Source: a bacterium (GTDB lineage: Bacteria > Bacillota > Clostridia > Lachnospirales > Lachnospiraceae). From it: DNA of 39,598 nucleotides. The translations under genes and the position numbers were made by a program. The notes beneath the pieces are model-generated. The model searched no databases and had not been told where the DNA came from. It saw nothing but the letters and a program-made list of their open reading frames with translations. The stretch spans positions 1-39,598 of the forward strand of contig SFRL01000029.1 in the NCBI GenBank assembly GCA_004562765.1, given 5' to 3'. Shown one piece after another: positions 25,363-32,924 of this stretch (positions are counted from its first letter, which is position 1; each line of letters opens with the position of its first letter).

Positions 25363-26277
25363 ATTAAGCTGAAAGCCAGATATAAGAGAATTATTGGTGC
25401 GGTGGCAGCGGGGGCGCTCCTTGCAGGAATTCCGCTGGCGGGCATGCTCATGTTTGAACGGCAGCGCGGGCAACAGACGACAGAGAGCTTAAGCTATTAC
25501 GAGCAGCTTCATGAGCAGTACAGCTACGCAAGCTTTTTTGTGCTGACGAGGGATGTGGCGGCGGGGGAAGAACTGACTGCTGACATGATCCGGGTGCAGC
25601 GTGTACAGTCTGCGGAGAATCTCTCAGATGTGCAATCGTTCACAGAGGAGGATCTGCTGGGTAAACGGCTGAAAGTTTCTCTCACAAAAGGTGCTGCGCT
25701 GAGCACAGACGTTGTATACGAGGGTGCACCGGTCGCAGACGATGAAAGGCGGGTGGAACTGCGTCAGGTTGATCTTCCGCAGACACTGCGGGAAAACGAA
25801 TATGTAGATGTTCGTATCGCATTCCCGAATGGCGAGGATTATCTTGTCGTAGGGCATAAGCGTGTGTACCGCATGATCCGGGATGACGAAGGAGAAGTGC
25901 TGGCGCTGCAGCTGCGTCTGTTAGAGGAAGAACTGCTGCGCTATCAGGCAGCCTGCGTAGATGCAAAGATGTATGAGGATACCGGGCTGTATGCGGTGCA
26001 GTACACCGGTGAATTTCAGCCGGCTGCGCAGGTGTATTATCCGGTCAACCGGGCAGTGTTCCGACTGCTGCAATGGGATCCCAATATTGCGGAACTGTTT
26101 GTAGTGGAGGAGGAGCAGGAGCGACGCGCTCTTCTGGAGACCGAGCTGGCGCCCTATTTACTGGAAAAACCGGACCGGTCGGAAGAGACCGTTGATTCAG
26201 ACCGGCCTGTGGGAGAGGAACCGGATCAGACGAAGGAACCGCTTACACTCTACACGGGTCTGCCGGAGGAATCATAG
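25363..26277 (+). CDS. Membrane-anchored SAF-domain (CpaB/RcpC-like) protein
   Basis: The 304-residue product has a basic N-terminus (KLKARYKR), a membrane anchor at about 10-28, and a SAF domain at about 50-115 (ASFFVLTRDVAAGEELTADMIRV, LLGKRLKVSLTKGAALS). A beta-rich region follows with ENEYVDVRIAFPNGEDYLVV, as in CpaB/RcpC proteins of Tad pili. The C-terminus is acidic. No ATG, GTG or TTG exists between the previous stop (25348-25350) and GTG 25402. AGGAGG (25349-25354) lies eight bases before an in-frame ATT at 25363; starting there restores the positive N-terminus. If GTG 25402 is used, 13 residues are lost and the site is unexplained. Confidence 0.75.
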   Translation: MKLKARYKRIIGAVAAGALLAGIPLAGMLMFERQRGQQTTESLSYYEQLHEQYSYASFFVLTRDVAAGEELTADMIRVQRVQSAENLSDVQSFTEEDLLGKRLKVSLTKGAALSTDVVYEGAPVADDERRVELRQVDLPQTLRENEYVDVRIAFPNGEDYLVVGHKRVYRMIRDDEGEVLALQLRLLEEELLRYQAACVDAKMYEDTGLYAVQYTGEFQPAAQVYYPVNRAVFRLLQWDPNIAELFVVEEEQERRALLETELAPYLLEKPDRSEETVDSDRPVGEEPDQTKEPLTLYTGLPEES

Positions 26278-26321
26278 TTCACAAAAAATACTCCTTTTGG
26301 GAAAAAGCGAGGGAAGATCAT

Positions 26322-26534
26322 ATGAAAGAGAACAGAAATCAACTATACGTGGAGCTGCAGTCTTTTGCAGATCAGGGTATCGTGCTCTTTCTGGACGGCA
26401 GTCCGAGCACGCCGGAGTATGTGACACACGTGCTCTGTGCGGCAGAAGATGCCTGTTACATGAGAGATTATGTATATGATGAGACGGAGGGGGTGTTAAA
26501 AGAGTTACGTTTTGACAAACTAAATGAAGTATAA
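26322..26534 (+). CDS. Small unrecognised acidic protein
   Basis: The 70-residue frame begins MKENRNQLYVELQSFADQG after GAGGGAAG. It contains ILFLDGSPSTPEYVTHVLCAAEDACYMRDYV, with two Cys, and ends with an acidic helix. It has no signal peptide and no domain I recognise. Its place 44 bases after the SAF gene on the same strand suggests it belongs to the kinase operon. The reading frame has a plausible ribosome site and bias; the function is unknown. Confidence 0.65.
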   Translation: MKENRNQLYVELQSFADQGIVLFLDGSPSTPEYVTHVLCAAEDACYMRDYVYDETEGVLKELRFDKLNEV

Positions 26535-26700
26535 GGTTTTAAGCTACAATAGCTTCAAATGATTTCAAGTATTACACATTAACCGACTGAGAGTCCCGGT
26601 AAGAGACTCAGAGCGATAAAAACAGTCAACATCGCATGACAGAAGACACAGAGTCTTTTTCATGTAAAATGGGATATAAATAAAGAAAAGAAAAAGAACA
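26535..26700 (+). other. Non-coding stretch with no identified function
   Basis: Between the small protein and the terminator I see no convincing gene. There is a perfect AAGCTA/TAGCTT hairpin (26541-26555) without a T tract, and a GAGTC/GACTC pair around 26590-26610 within a CTGAG...CTCAG frame. No known riboswitch core is apparent. Any small RNA here would be speculative. Confidence 0.35.
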
Positions 26701-26729
26701 AAAACAGGGTGTTGGCGCGCCCTGTTTTT
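26701..26729 (+). terminator. Terminator of the kinase operon
   Basis: AAAACAGGG (26701-26709) pairs with CCCTGTTTT (26720-26728), around a ten-base loop, followed by T. Confidence 0.8.
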
Positions 26730-26751
26730 GACATATGGAAATGAAAAGAGT

Positions 26752-26779
26752 TTGCGTAGCGTATAAGGTGTGTTATACT
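26752..26779 (+). promoter_or_regulatory. Probable promoter of the GH18 gene
   Basis: TTGCGT (26752-26757) and TATACT (26774-26779) are spaced by 16 bases, 58 bases before the ATG at 26837. Confidence 0.5.
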
Positions 26780-26836
26780 AAATAAAAGTTTTGTATGAAG
26801 AAAGGCTTTTATGCAGCAAAACAGGAGGTATTTACA

Positions 26837-28597
26837 ATGAGAAAAAAGGCAGGTCCCGTGGTCGCGGCATTACTGCTCATCGTGGTGATCGGATTGATAT
26901 TGGTTGTAGGAAAAAAGATAGAAGATTATATTCCTTCAGAGGAAGTACAGGATCTGGATGAATATTATGGGATAGAAGCGCCGGATGACGTGGCAGTTGT
27001 CTGGAATCAGGAATTGTCGGATATGAAAGGAAAGTGTCTGGATGGAAATATCTATCTGGATTTTGATACCGTGCATGACCGGTTGAACAGCAGGTTTTAC
27101 TGGGATGAAAATGAAAAACTGCTGCGTTACACGACGGCGGAAGATCTTGTCACCGCATATGCCGGACGAAAGGATTATTTTGTCGGAAATGACGTGACAA
27201 AGGAGAGCTTTGAGATCGTAAAGATTGAAGACAATATGGTTTATGTGGCATTGGATTTTGTGAAAAAATACACGGATCTGGGCTATGAGCTGTACATGGA
27301 TCCGTACCGTATCGTTCTCACAACCGACTGGAAGAATGTGTACGGAAGGACAACGATTACAAGAGATACCGAGCTTCGCGTAAAGGGTGGTATCAAGAGT
27401 CCGATCCTGACAGAGTTGGAAAAAGGTACAGAGGTGATCGTTTTAGAGTCCATGGAAGAGTGGTGCAAGGTATCTACGATCAACGGACTCATCGGATATG
27501 TGAAGAATAAGAAGCTTGTCGGCGAGGGGAAGCAGGCGGAAGCAGGGGAGGACCAATTGCCGCCGCACAGCTATGCAGGCGAGACCTTCACACACAATCT
27601 GATGGATGAACCGGTGAAGCTTCTGTGGCATCAGACGACGAATGCGGATGCGAATGCGCGTATCGCCACCGTGCTTGCAAATTCCAAAGATGTGAATGTG
27701 ATCTCTCCCACATGGTTTTATCTGAATGATAATGAGGGCAATCTGGCGGATGTGGCCAGCAAGGATTATGTAAACTACTGCCATGAGCAGGGTGTGAAGG
27801 TGTGGGGACTGTTTTCCAATCTGGAAAATACAGAGGTCGACTCCACCTACGTGCTGACCCATACGTCCGTGCGTGAAAATCTGGTCAACCAGATCATCGC
27901 GAAGGCGCTGAACTATAATTTAGATGGTGTGAACATTGACTTTGAGGCGCTGAGCAATGAGGTCGGCGACGGATATATCCAGTTTATCCGGGAGCTTTCC
28001 TTAAAGTGTGATGACAACGGTCTGGTATTGTCGGTGGACAATTATGTGCCCAGCGCATACACGCAGTTTTATAACCGCGCGGAGCAGGCAAATTTTGCGG
28101 ACTATGTGATCGTCATGGCATACGATGAGCATTATGCCGGAAGCGAGGAGGGCAGCGTTGCGTCCATCGGATTTGTGAAAGATGGTGCAAAGAATACGCT
28201 TGATGCGGGTGTCCCGGCGGAACAGCTGGTACTCGGCATGCCGTTCTATACACGGATCTGGGCAGAGACACCCAAGGAGGAGGACGGAGATTCCGCAGAG
28301 GCAGCAGCTGAGGACTACGTGGGCTATGAACTGTCCAGTGAGGCGGTCAGTATGGCGGAGGCGCGCAGCCGCATCGATGCGAATGGTGCGCAGATTACCT
28401 GGCTGGATGATTGCGGACAGAACTATGCCCAGTATGAGGTGGACGGCGTGACCTATAAGGTATGGCTGGAGGATGCGCAGTCACTGGATCTGAAGCTTCA
28501 GGTGATGAAGGACTTGAACCTCGCGGGCGCTGCATTCTGGAAGTCCGGAATGGAGACTGTGGACGTCTGGGATACGATCTCTTCTTATTTAGAATAG
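26837..28597 (+). CDS. Membrane-anchored SH3 / glycoside hydrolase family 18 protein
   Basis: The 586-residue protein has an N-terminal anchor (residues 7-25), an N-terminal region, an SH3-type domain at about 170-228 (TELRVKGGIKSPILTELEKG, EWCKVSTINGLIGYV), and a GH18 barrel at about 255-585. The catalytic strand reads LDGVNIDFEAL, which matches DxxDxDxE with its catalytic Glu. Other barrel strands (YVIVMAYDEHY, LVLGMPFYTRIW) fit the YaaH/SleL-type glycosidases that cut peptidoglycan or cortex. The ATG 26837 follows AGGAGGT by eight bases; ATG at 26795 is rejected because it precedes this site. Its substrate is most likely peptidoglycan, given the following amidase. Confidence 0.88.
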   Translation: MRKKAGPVVAALLLIVVIGLILVVGKKIEDYIPSEEVQDLDEYYGIEAPDDVAVVWNQELSDMKGKCLDGNIYLDFDTVHDRLNSRFYWDENEKLLRYTTAEDLVTAYAGRKDYFVGNDVTKESFEIVKIEDNMVYVALDFVKKYTDLGYELYMDPYRIVLTTDWKNVYGRTTITRDTELRVKGGIKSPILTELEKGTEVIVLESMEEWCKVSTINGLIGYVKNKKLVGEGKQAEAGEDQLPPHSYAGETFTHNLMDEPVKLLWHQTTNADANARIATVLANSKDVNVISPTWFYLNDNEGNLADVASKDYVNYCHEQGVKVWGLFSNLENTEVDSTYVLTHTSVRENLVNQIIAKALNYNLDGVNIDFEALSNEVGDGYIQFIRELSLKCDDNGLVLSVDNYVPSAYTQFYNRAEQANFADYVIVMAYDEHYAGSEEGSVASIGFVKDGAKNTLDAGVPAEQLVLGMPFYTRIWAETPKEEDGDSAEAAAEDYVGYELSSEAVSMAEARSRIDANGAQITWLDDCGQNYAQYEVDGVTYKVWLEDAQSLDLKLQVMKDLNLAGAAFWKSGMETVDVWDTISSYLE

Positions 28598-28616
28598 TGA
28601 TCTTGGGACACATATA

Positions 28617-28671
28617 CCCCATACAAAGCTCATACAATAAAACAAGTTTATGAGTTTTGTATGGGGATTTT
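28617..28671 (+). terminator. Long hairpin abutting the cwlD start
   Basis: CCCCATACAAAGCTCATA (28617-28634) pairs with TATGAGTTTTGTATGGGG (28649-28666) with one G-T wobble in 18 pairs; the loop is 14 bases, and ATTTTT follows. It looks like a terminator of the GH18 gene, yet the GGGG of its last arm is the only ribosome site for the next gene. Confidence 0.72.
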
Positions 28672-28672
28672 T

Positions 28673-29389
28673 ATGAGGAAAAAAGTGGAATTATGTATGG
28701 CGGTACTGATCCTGTTTGCCGCCGGTTTTCTGGGAAGGCAGGGGGCTAAGCTGGTAAGCTCCGCGAAGAGCCAGCCGGAGAAAGGGAAGTACAGCGTTGT
28801 GATCGATGTCGGTCATGGAGGCATCGACAGCGGAAAGGTGTCGGCGGACGGAGTTTTGGAGAAGGATGTCAATCTCGCCATCGCGAAAAAGCTGAAAGTG
28901 CTGCTGGAGCAGGAAGATGTCAGCGTGACGCTCACCAGAGAATCGGATACCGGACTGTATCAGGAGAGTGACAGCAACAAAAAGGTGGCGGATCTGCAAA
29001 ACCGCTGTGCGCTGATCGAAAAGATCGATCCGGACTGTACGGTGAGCATTCATCAGAACAGTTTTCCCTCTCCGGAGGTCAAGGGAGCACAGGTGTTTTA
29101 TTACGGACAGTCCGCGGAGGGGGAAGCGCTGGCAAAGCTCGTGCAGGCGAGCCTGGTCAAACGGGTGGACCCGGGAAATCATCGTCAGGCAAAGGCAAAT
29201 GAGAGCTATTATCTGCTGAAACGTACGGTATCTCCCACGGTTATCGTGGAGTGCGGATTTTTGAGCAACCCCGAAGAGGCGGCACTTTTGACTGGCGAAG
29301 ATTACCAGAACCGTCTCGTCTGGGCGATCCATATGGGTGTAATGGAATTTCTGAATGGAGGATCCGCAGATTTCAGCGGAACACAATGA
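28673..29389 (+). CDS. cwlD: N-acetylmuramoyl-L-alanine amidase, CwlD-like
   Basis: Amidase_3 enzymes cleave the bond between muramic acid and the stem peptide; CwlD acts with PdaA to make the muramic-delta-lactam of spore cortex. The 238-residue product has a signal anchor (residues 5-22), then VIDVGHGGIDSGK with the first zinc His, LEKDVNLAIAKKL, TRESD, and VSIHQNSF with the second His. The C-terminal VIVECGFLSNPEEAALL carries the catalytic Glu. I start at ATG 28673, preceded by GGGGA. It follows the GH18 gene, and both are peptidoglycan-directed. A sporulation role is inferred from family similarity. Confidence 0.87.
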   Translation: MRKKVELCMAVLILFAAGFLGRQGAKLVSSAKSQPEKGKYSVVIDVGHGGIDSGKVSADGVLEKDVNLAIAKKLKVLLEQEDVSVTLTRESDTGLYQESDSNKKVADLQNRCALIEKIDPDCTVSIHQNSFPSPEVKGAQVFYYGQSAEGEALAKLVQASLVKRVDPGNHRQAKANESYYLLKRTVSPTVIVECGFLSNPEEAALLTGEDYQNRLVWAIHMGVMEFLNGGSADFSGTQ

Positions 29390-29395
29390 TTTTTT

Positions 29396-29424
29396 TTGTA
29401 AAATGTATGGAATTATGTTATACT
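29396..29424 (+). promoter_or_regulatory. Promoter of sua5
   Basis: TTGTAA (29396-29401) and TATACT (29419-29424) with a 17-base spacer. Transcription would start at about 29431, at or just next to the first ATG of sua5 (29432). Confidence 0.7.
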
Positions 29425-29431
29425 AGTCACT

Positions 29432-30487
29432 ATGGATATGAAAACGGAAATGATAAAAATAGACCCGCAGGCGATCGATCATGAGGCAGTCGCGCGGGCA
29501 GGAGAAATTTTAAAAAAAGGCGGTCTGGTAGCATTTCCCACGGAAACTGTTTACGGGCTGGGCGGCGATGCGACCAATCCGGATGCGTCACATAAAATTT
29601 ACAGTGCAAAGGGACGTCCGTCGGACAATCCGCTGATCGTACACATTACGAATATGGAGGCGCTGGAAAAGATCGTGGCGGAGGTACCCAAGGCTGCATA
29701 TCTGTTGGCGGAGCGTTTCTGGCCGGGTCCGCTTACCATGATCTTTCAGAAAAATGACAGGATCCCCTACGAGACAACGGGAGGAATGGATACCGTTGCG
29801 GTGCGGATGCCTTCGGATCCGATCGCGCGGGCGCTGATCGATGCATCTACCGGATACATCGCGGCTCCCAGTGCCAATACTTCCGGACGCCCTAGCCCGA
29901 CACAGGCAGAGCATGTGGCACAGGATCTGAGTGGAAAGATCGATATGATCCTTGACGGCGGTCCGGTGAATATCGGGCTGGAGTCCACGATCGTGGATCT
30001 GACGGAGGAAGTGCCGATGATCCTGCGCCCCGGTTATATTACACTGGAAATGCTGCGGGAGGTGCTCGGTGAGGTACGTGTCGATCCGGGACTGATCGCG
30101 GCGGATTCTGACCGCAAGCCCAAGGCACCGGGCATGAAGTACCGCCATTATGCACCGAAGGCGGATCTGAAGGTTGTCGAGGGAGAAACGCATGCAGTCG
30201 TACAGACGATCAACCGTCTGAGCGAGGAACTGATCGCCCGGAAAAAGAGCGTGGGCATCATTGCTACGGAAGAGACAAAGGATCAGTACGACAAAGGTAT
30301 CGTTATCAGCATTGGGGGGCGTGATGACGAGGAGGCAATTGCCAGACATCTGTATGGCAGCCTGCGGCAGTTTGACGAGTTGGGCGTGGATGCGATCTTT
30401 TCCGAGAGTTTTGCGACCGCGGGAATGGGACAGGCGATCATGAACCGGCTGTTAAAGGCGGCAGGACATCAGGTATTGGAGGTATAG
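29432..30487 (+). CDS. sua5: L-threonylcarbamoyladenylate synthase (Sua5/TsaC)
   Basis: The enzyme makes threonylcarbamoyl-AMP for the t6A37 modification of ANN-decoding tRNAs. The 351-residue protein contains the YrdC/TsaC domain (GGLVAFPTETVYGLGGDA, KIYSAKGRPSDNPLIVHI, APSANTSGRPSPT) and the Sua5 extension with the linker APGMKYRHYAP near residue 230, followed by a C-terminal Rossmann-like domain. Three in-frame ATGs lie at 29432, 29438 and 29450, with no good ribosome site before the first; ACGGAA precedes the third. If the first is used the mRNA is nearly leaderless. It leads a run with the phosphatase and the deaminase. Confidence 0.94.
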   Translation: MDMKTEMIKIDPQAIDHEAVARAGEILKKGGLVAFPTETVYGLGGDATNPDASHKIYSAKGRPSDNPLIVHITNMEALEKIVAEVPKAAYLLAERFWPGPLTMIFQKNDRIPYETTGGMDTVAVRMPSDPIARALIDASTGYIAAPSANTSGRPSPTQAEHVAQDLSGKIDMILDGGPVNIGLESTIVDLTEEVPMILRPGYITLEMLREVLGEVRVDPGLIAADSDRKPKAPGMKYRHYAPKADLKVVEGETHAVVQTINRLSEELIARKKSVGIIATEETKDQYDKGIVISIGGRDDEEAIARHLYGSLRQFDELGVDAIFSESFATAGMGQAIMNRLLKAAGHQVLEV

Positions 30488-30491
30488 CAAT

Positions 30492-30962
30492 ATGTGGGAC
30501 AAGGTGATTTTTGTGTGCAAGAGCGGCACCTGCCGGGCACCGATGGCAGCGGCACTCTTGCGGGAGTGCAGTTTGAAACGGGAGATTGAGATAGAAGCGA
30601 GAGGCCTGGTTGTGTTGTTCCCGGAGCCGCTCAATCAAAAGGTATCTGCGGTGATGATCAGTAACGGCATCAATCTGGAGGGATATATGTCTGAGCAGCT
30701 TATGGCAGAGGATGTGGATGCAAATACGCTGATCATTGTCATGGAGGCAAAGGAGATTCCCCAGGTGCTGGGGATCGTCGGGGAGGACAAGCTGCCGCAG
30801 GTGCAGGTACTGACGACGCTGGTCGGAGAGGAATTGGAGATCATGGATCCTTACGGCGCGCCGCTGCCCTCTTACGGGCTGTGTTTTGAGTCGCTGTCGA
30901 AAACGATCAAAAAACTGGCCGCATGGCTGAATGAACAGGGGGAGGCATCAGGCAATGAGTGA
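30492..30962 (+). CDS. Low-molecular-weight protein phosphatase (YwlE-like)
   Basis: The 156-residue protein has the phosphatase loop CKSGTCR near its N-terminus, which fits CX5R with the catalytic Cys and binding Arg, and DPYGAPLPSY, which carries the general-acid Asp. In Firmicutes this fold includes the protein-arginine phosphatase YwlE as well as tyrosine phosphatases; residue five of the loop is Thr, which in YwlE is linked to phosphoarginine selectivity, so arginine phosphatase is a reasonable reading. It starts four bases after sua5; its own stop overlaps the dCMP deaminase gene. Confidence 0.88.
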   Translation: MWDKVIFVCKSGTCRAPMAAALLRECSLKREIEIEARGLVVLFPEPLNQKVSAVMISNGINLEGYMSEQLMAEDVDANTLIIVMEAKEIPQVLGIVGEDKLPQVQVLTTLVGEELEIMDPYGAPLPSYGLCFESLSKTIKKLAAWLNEQGEASGNE

Positions 30963-31440
30963 CAAAAGAAACGATTATATCAGCTGGGACGAATATTTTA
31001 TGGGTGTGGCGATGCTTTCCGGCATGCGTTCCAAAGACCCGAACACACAGGTGGGCGCCTGCATTGTCAGCAATGATAACAAGATTTTATCGATGGGATA
31101 CAACGGATTTCCGACGGGATGCTCGGACGATGAGTTCCCGTGGACGAGAGAGGGCGATCCGCTGGATAATAAATATTTGTACTCCACACACAGCGAGCTG
31201 AACGCGATCTTAAACTATCGCGGAGGCAGTCTCGAAGGTGCAAAACTGTATGTGACGCTCTTTCCCTGCAACGAGTGTGCGAAGGCGATCATCCAGAGCG
31301 GTATCCGGACAGTCGTGTACGACAGCGACAAGTATGAGCATACGCCTTCCGTCATCGCATCCAAGCGGATGATGGATGCTGCAGGTGTGCGGTATTATAA
31401 ATATTCACGAACAAATAGACAGATCATGTTAAATGTATAG
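30955..31440 (+). CDS. dCMP deaminase (ComEB-like)
   Basis: Deamination of dCMP to dUMP supplies thymidylate synthesis. The 161-residue product has the zinc-binding cytidine/deoxycytidylate deaminase motifs HSELNAIL (His and the catalytic Glu) and PCNECAK (two Cys ligands). TQVGACIVSNDNKILSMGYNGFP is a family signature of dCMP deaminases and the related competence protein ComEB. The ATG 30955 overlaps the phosphatase stop by eight bases, after GGGGGAGGC. The -35 of the ATP synthase promoter overlaps its stop. Confidence 0.92.
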   Translation: MSDKRNDYISWDEYFMGVAMLSGMRSKDPNTQVGACIVSNDNKILSMGYNGFPTGCSDDEFPWTREGDPLDNKYLYSTHSELNAILNYRGGSLEGAKLYVTLFPCNECAKAIIQSGIRTVVYDSDKYEHTPSVIASKRMMDAAGVRYYKYSRTNRQIMLNV

Positions 31441-31467
31441 ACATATTCACCAAAAAAATGCTATAAT
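31438..31467 (+). promoter_or_regulatory. Promoter of the ATP synthase operon
   Basis: TATAAT (31462-31467) has TAGACA (31438-31443) 18 bases upstream, overlapping the dCMP deaminase stop codon. The first gene starts at 31488. Confidence 0.68.
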
Positions 31468-31487
31468 AGAACGAATTGGTGACAACT

Positions 31488-31775
31488 ATGAAAAATAACA
31501 GAGAAGTAGTTCAGTCCTTTGCAATGATCATGCAGTTTGGCATCAATATGCTGGTTCCGATCCTCGCGTGTACCCTGTTTGGGGCATGGCTGGGAGAGAA
31601 ACTGCAGATCTCCTGGCTGGCGATCCCGTTTTTTGTCATCGGAGCACTGGCGGGTATGCGGAACGTATTTGTATTTGCGCGAAGGATTTATCAGCCCAAG
31701 GAACATTCTGATAGGGATCGTAATAATATAGAAGAAAAAGAGAAGGTATCATCGGATGTTAAAAAGACTCAATGA
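31488..31775 (+). CDS. AtpZ/AtpI-type membrane protein
   Basis: The 95-residue protein has two membrane segments (about 10-30 and 40-60: SFAMIMQFGINMLVPILACTLF and WLAIPFFVIGALAGMRNVF) followed by a charged tail. It matches the AtpZ family, small partners that precede the F-ATPase genes and are thought to help c-ring assembly or metal uptake. The ATG 31488 follows TTGGTGAC; a GTG at 31476 in the same frame would add four residues. The ORF end overlaps the atpI start. Confidence 0.82.
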   Translation: MKNNREVVQSFAMIMQFGINMLVPILACTLFGAWLGEKLQISWLAIPFFVIGALAGMRNVFVFARRIYQPKEHSDRDRNNIEEKEKVSSDVKKTQ

Positions 31776-32154
31776 GGCATTACCGGGTCTGGTTTTGGGA
31801 ATAATCATATACGGCATCCTGCTTCAGGTTGCGGGTGTGTGGTTCGTGGATGACAAGCTCGGTTATTCTGTGGGGCTGTGGATCGGTATCGGCTGTGCCC
31901 TTTTTATGGCGATCCATATGGCGATATCCATCGAGGATGCGGTGAGCATCGGCACGGAGGATGGCGCAAAGAAAAAGACGATCGCGTCTGCAATGTTTCG
32001 CTATGTGATCGTACTGCTTGTGCTTGTAGTGATGTGTTATTTTAAGCTGGGTATGATTCTTCCGGCATTTTTCGGAGTGCTGGGATTAAAAATATCAGCA
32101 TACGTTCAGCCGTTGTTCTATCGGCTGCGTGACAGAAAAAAACATAAATCATAG
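31756..32154 (+). CDS. atpI: ATP synthase subunit I-like protein
   Basis: The 132-residue product has four hydrophobic segments (GLVLGIIIYGILLQVAGVW, SVGLWIGIGCALFMAIHMAI, FRYVIVLLVLVVMCYF, MILPAFFGVLGLKISAY), the layout of AtpI-like proteins, which assist c-ring assembly. The similarity to classical AtpI is mostly topology and position. It starts inside the previous gene and ends 14 bases before atpB. Confidence 0.78.
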   Translation: MLKRLNEALPGLVLGIIIYGILLQVAGVWFVDDKLGYSVGLWIGIGCALFMAIHMAISIEDAVSIGTEDGAKKKTIASAMFRYVIVLLVLVVMCYFKLGMILPAFFGVLGLKISAYVQPLFYRLRDRKKHKS

Positions 32155-32168
32155 AAGGAGGTGAAAGT

Positions 32169-32894
32169 TTGGAGTATGGAATTTTAATGGCCGCCGATTC
32201 AGAAGTGGACTTTATGATCCACGGTCTGTTTTCCTATAAATTTTTCGGACAGACAGTCTGGATTACGACCTCTCATATGTGTATCCTGTTAGTCATGCTT
32301 CTCTTATTGGCGTTTTCAATTGCCGCCAACAGAAAGATCAGGCATGCGACGGAAGTGCCCGATACCTTCCAGAATATCGTGGAGCTTGTCGTAGAAAAAC
32401 TGGATGGCATGGTAGAGAATACGATGGGGCACAACGCGAAATACTTTGCGAACTATATCGGAACGATCTTTTGTTTCATATTGCTGAGTAATATTTCCGG
32501 TTTGCTCGGACTGCGGCCGCCGACGGCAGATTATGGCACGACCTTCGCGCTGGCACTGATGACATTTTCCATCATCACGTTCCAGAAATTCAAGCACCAG
32601 CATGTGTCCGGTGTGTTGAAGGGTCTGTGTGATCCATGGCCGATCTGGGCACCGATCAATCTGATCGGTGATGTGGCGATTCCGGTATCCATGTCACTGC
32701 GTCTGTTCGCGAATGTGCTTTCGGGCGTGGTTATTGAGGCGCTGGTCTACACGCTCATTTCCAAATTCGCAGTAATCTGGCCGGCAGCTTTGCATGTGTA
32801 CTTCGATCTGTTCTCCGGAGCGATCCAGACATATGTATTCTGTATGTTGACAATGACATACGTTAATCAGGCCATCGAGGATGGCGAGTACTAA
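32169..32894 (+). CDS. atpB: ATP synthase Fo subunit a
   Basis: Subunit a forms the ion path against the c ring. The 241-residue protein contains the essential Arg in SMSLRLFANVLSG, and several membrane helices (for example FCFILLSNISGLLGLR). The start is a TTG at 32169, five to six bases after AAGGAGGTGAAAG; the next ATG (32187) lacks a comparable site. Its place between atpI and atpE is the usual one. Confidence 0.94.
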   Translation: MEYGILMAADSEVDFMIHGLFSYKFFGQTVWITTSHMCILLVMLLLLAFSIAANRKIRHATEVPDTFQNIVELVVEKLDGMVENTMGHNAKYFANYIGTIFCFILLSNISGLLGLRPPTADYGTTFALALMTFSIITFQKFKHQHVSGVLKGLCDPWPIWAPINLIGDVAIPVSMSLRLFANVLSGVVIEALVYTLISKFAVIWPAALHVYFDLFSGAIQTYVFCMLTMTYVNQAIEDGEY

Positions 32895-32924
32895 CAAAGA
32901 TTTTTTAATTAGGAGGAAATTATC

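Noticed and set aside
26535..26836. c-di-AMP (ydaO) or c-di-GMP riboswitch before the GH18 gene
   Set aside because: I looked for the conserved core segments of both and did not find them.
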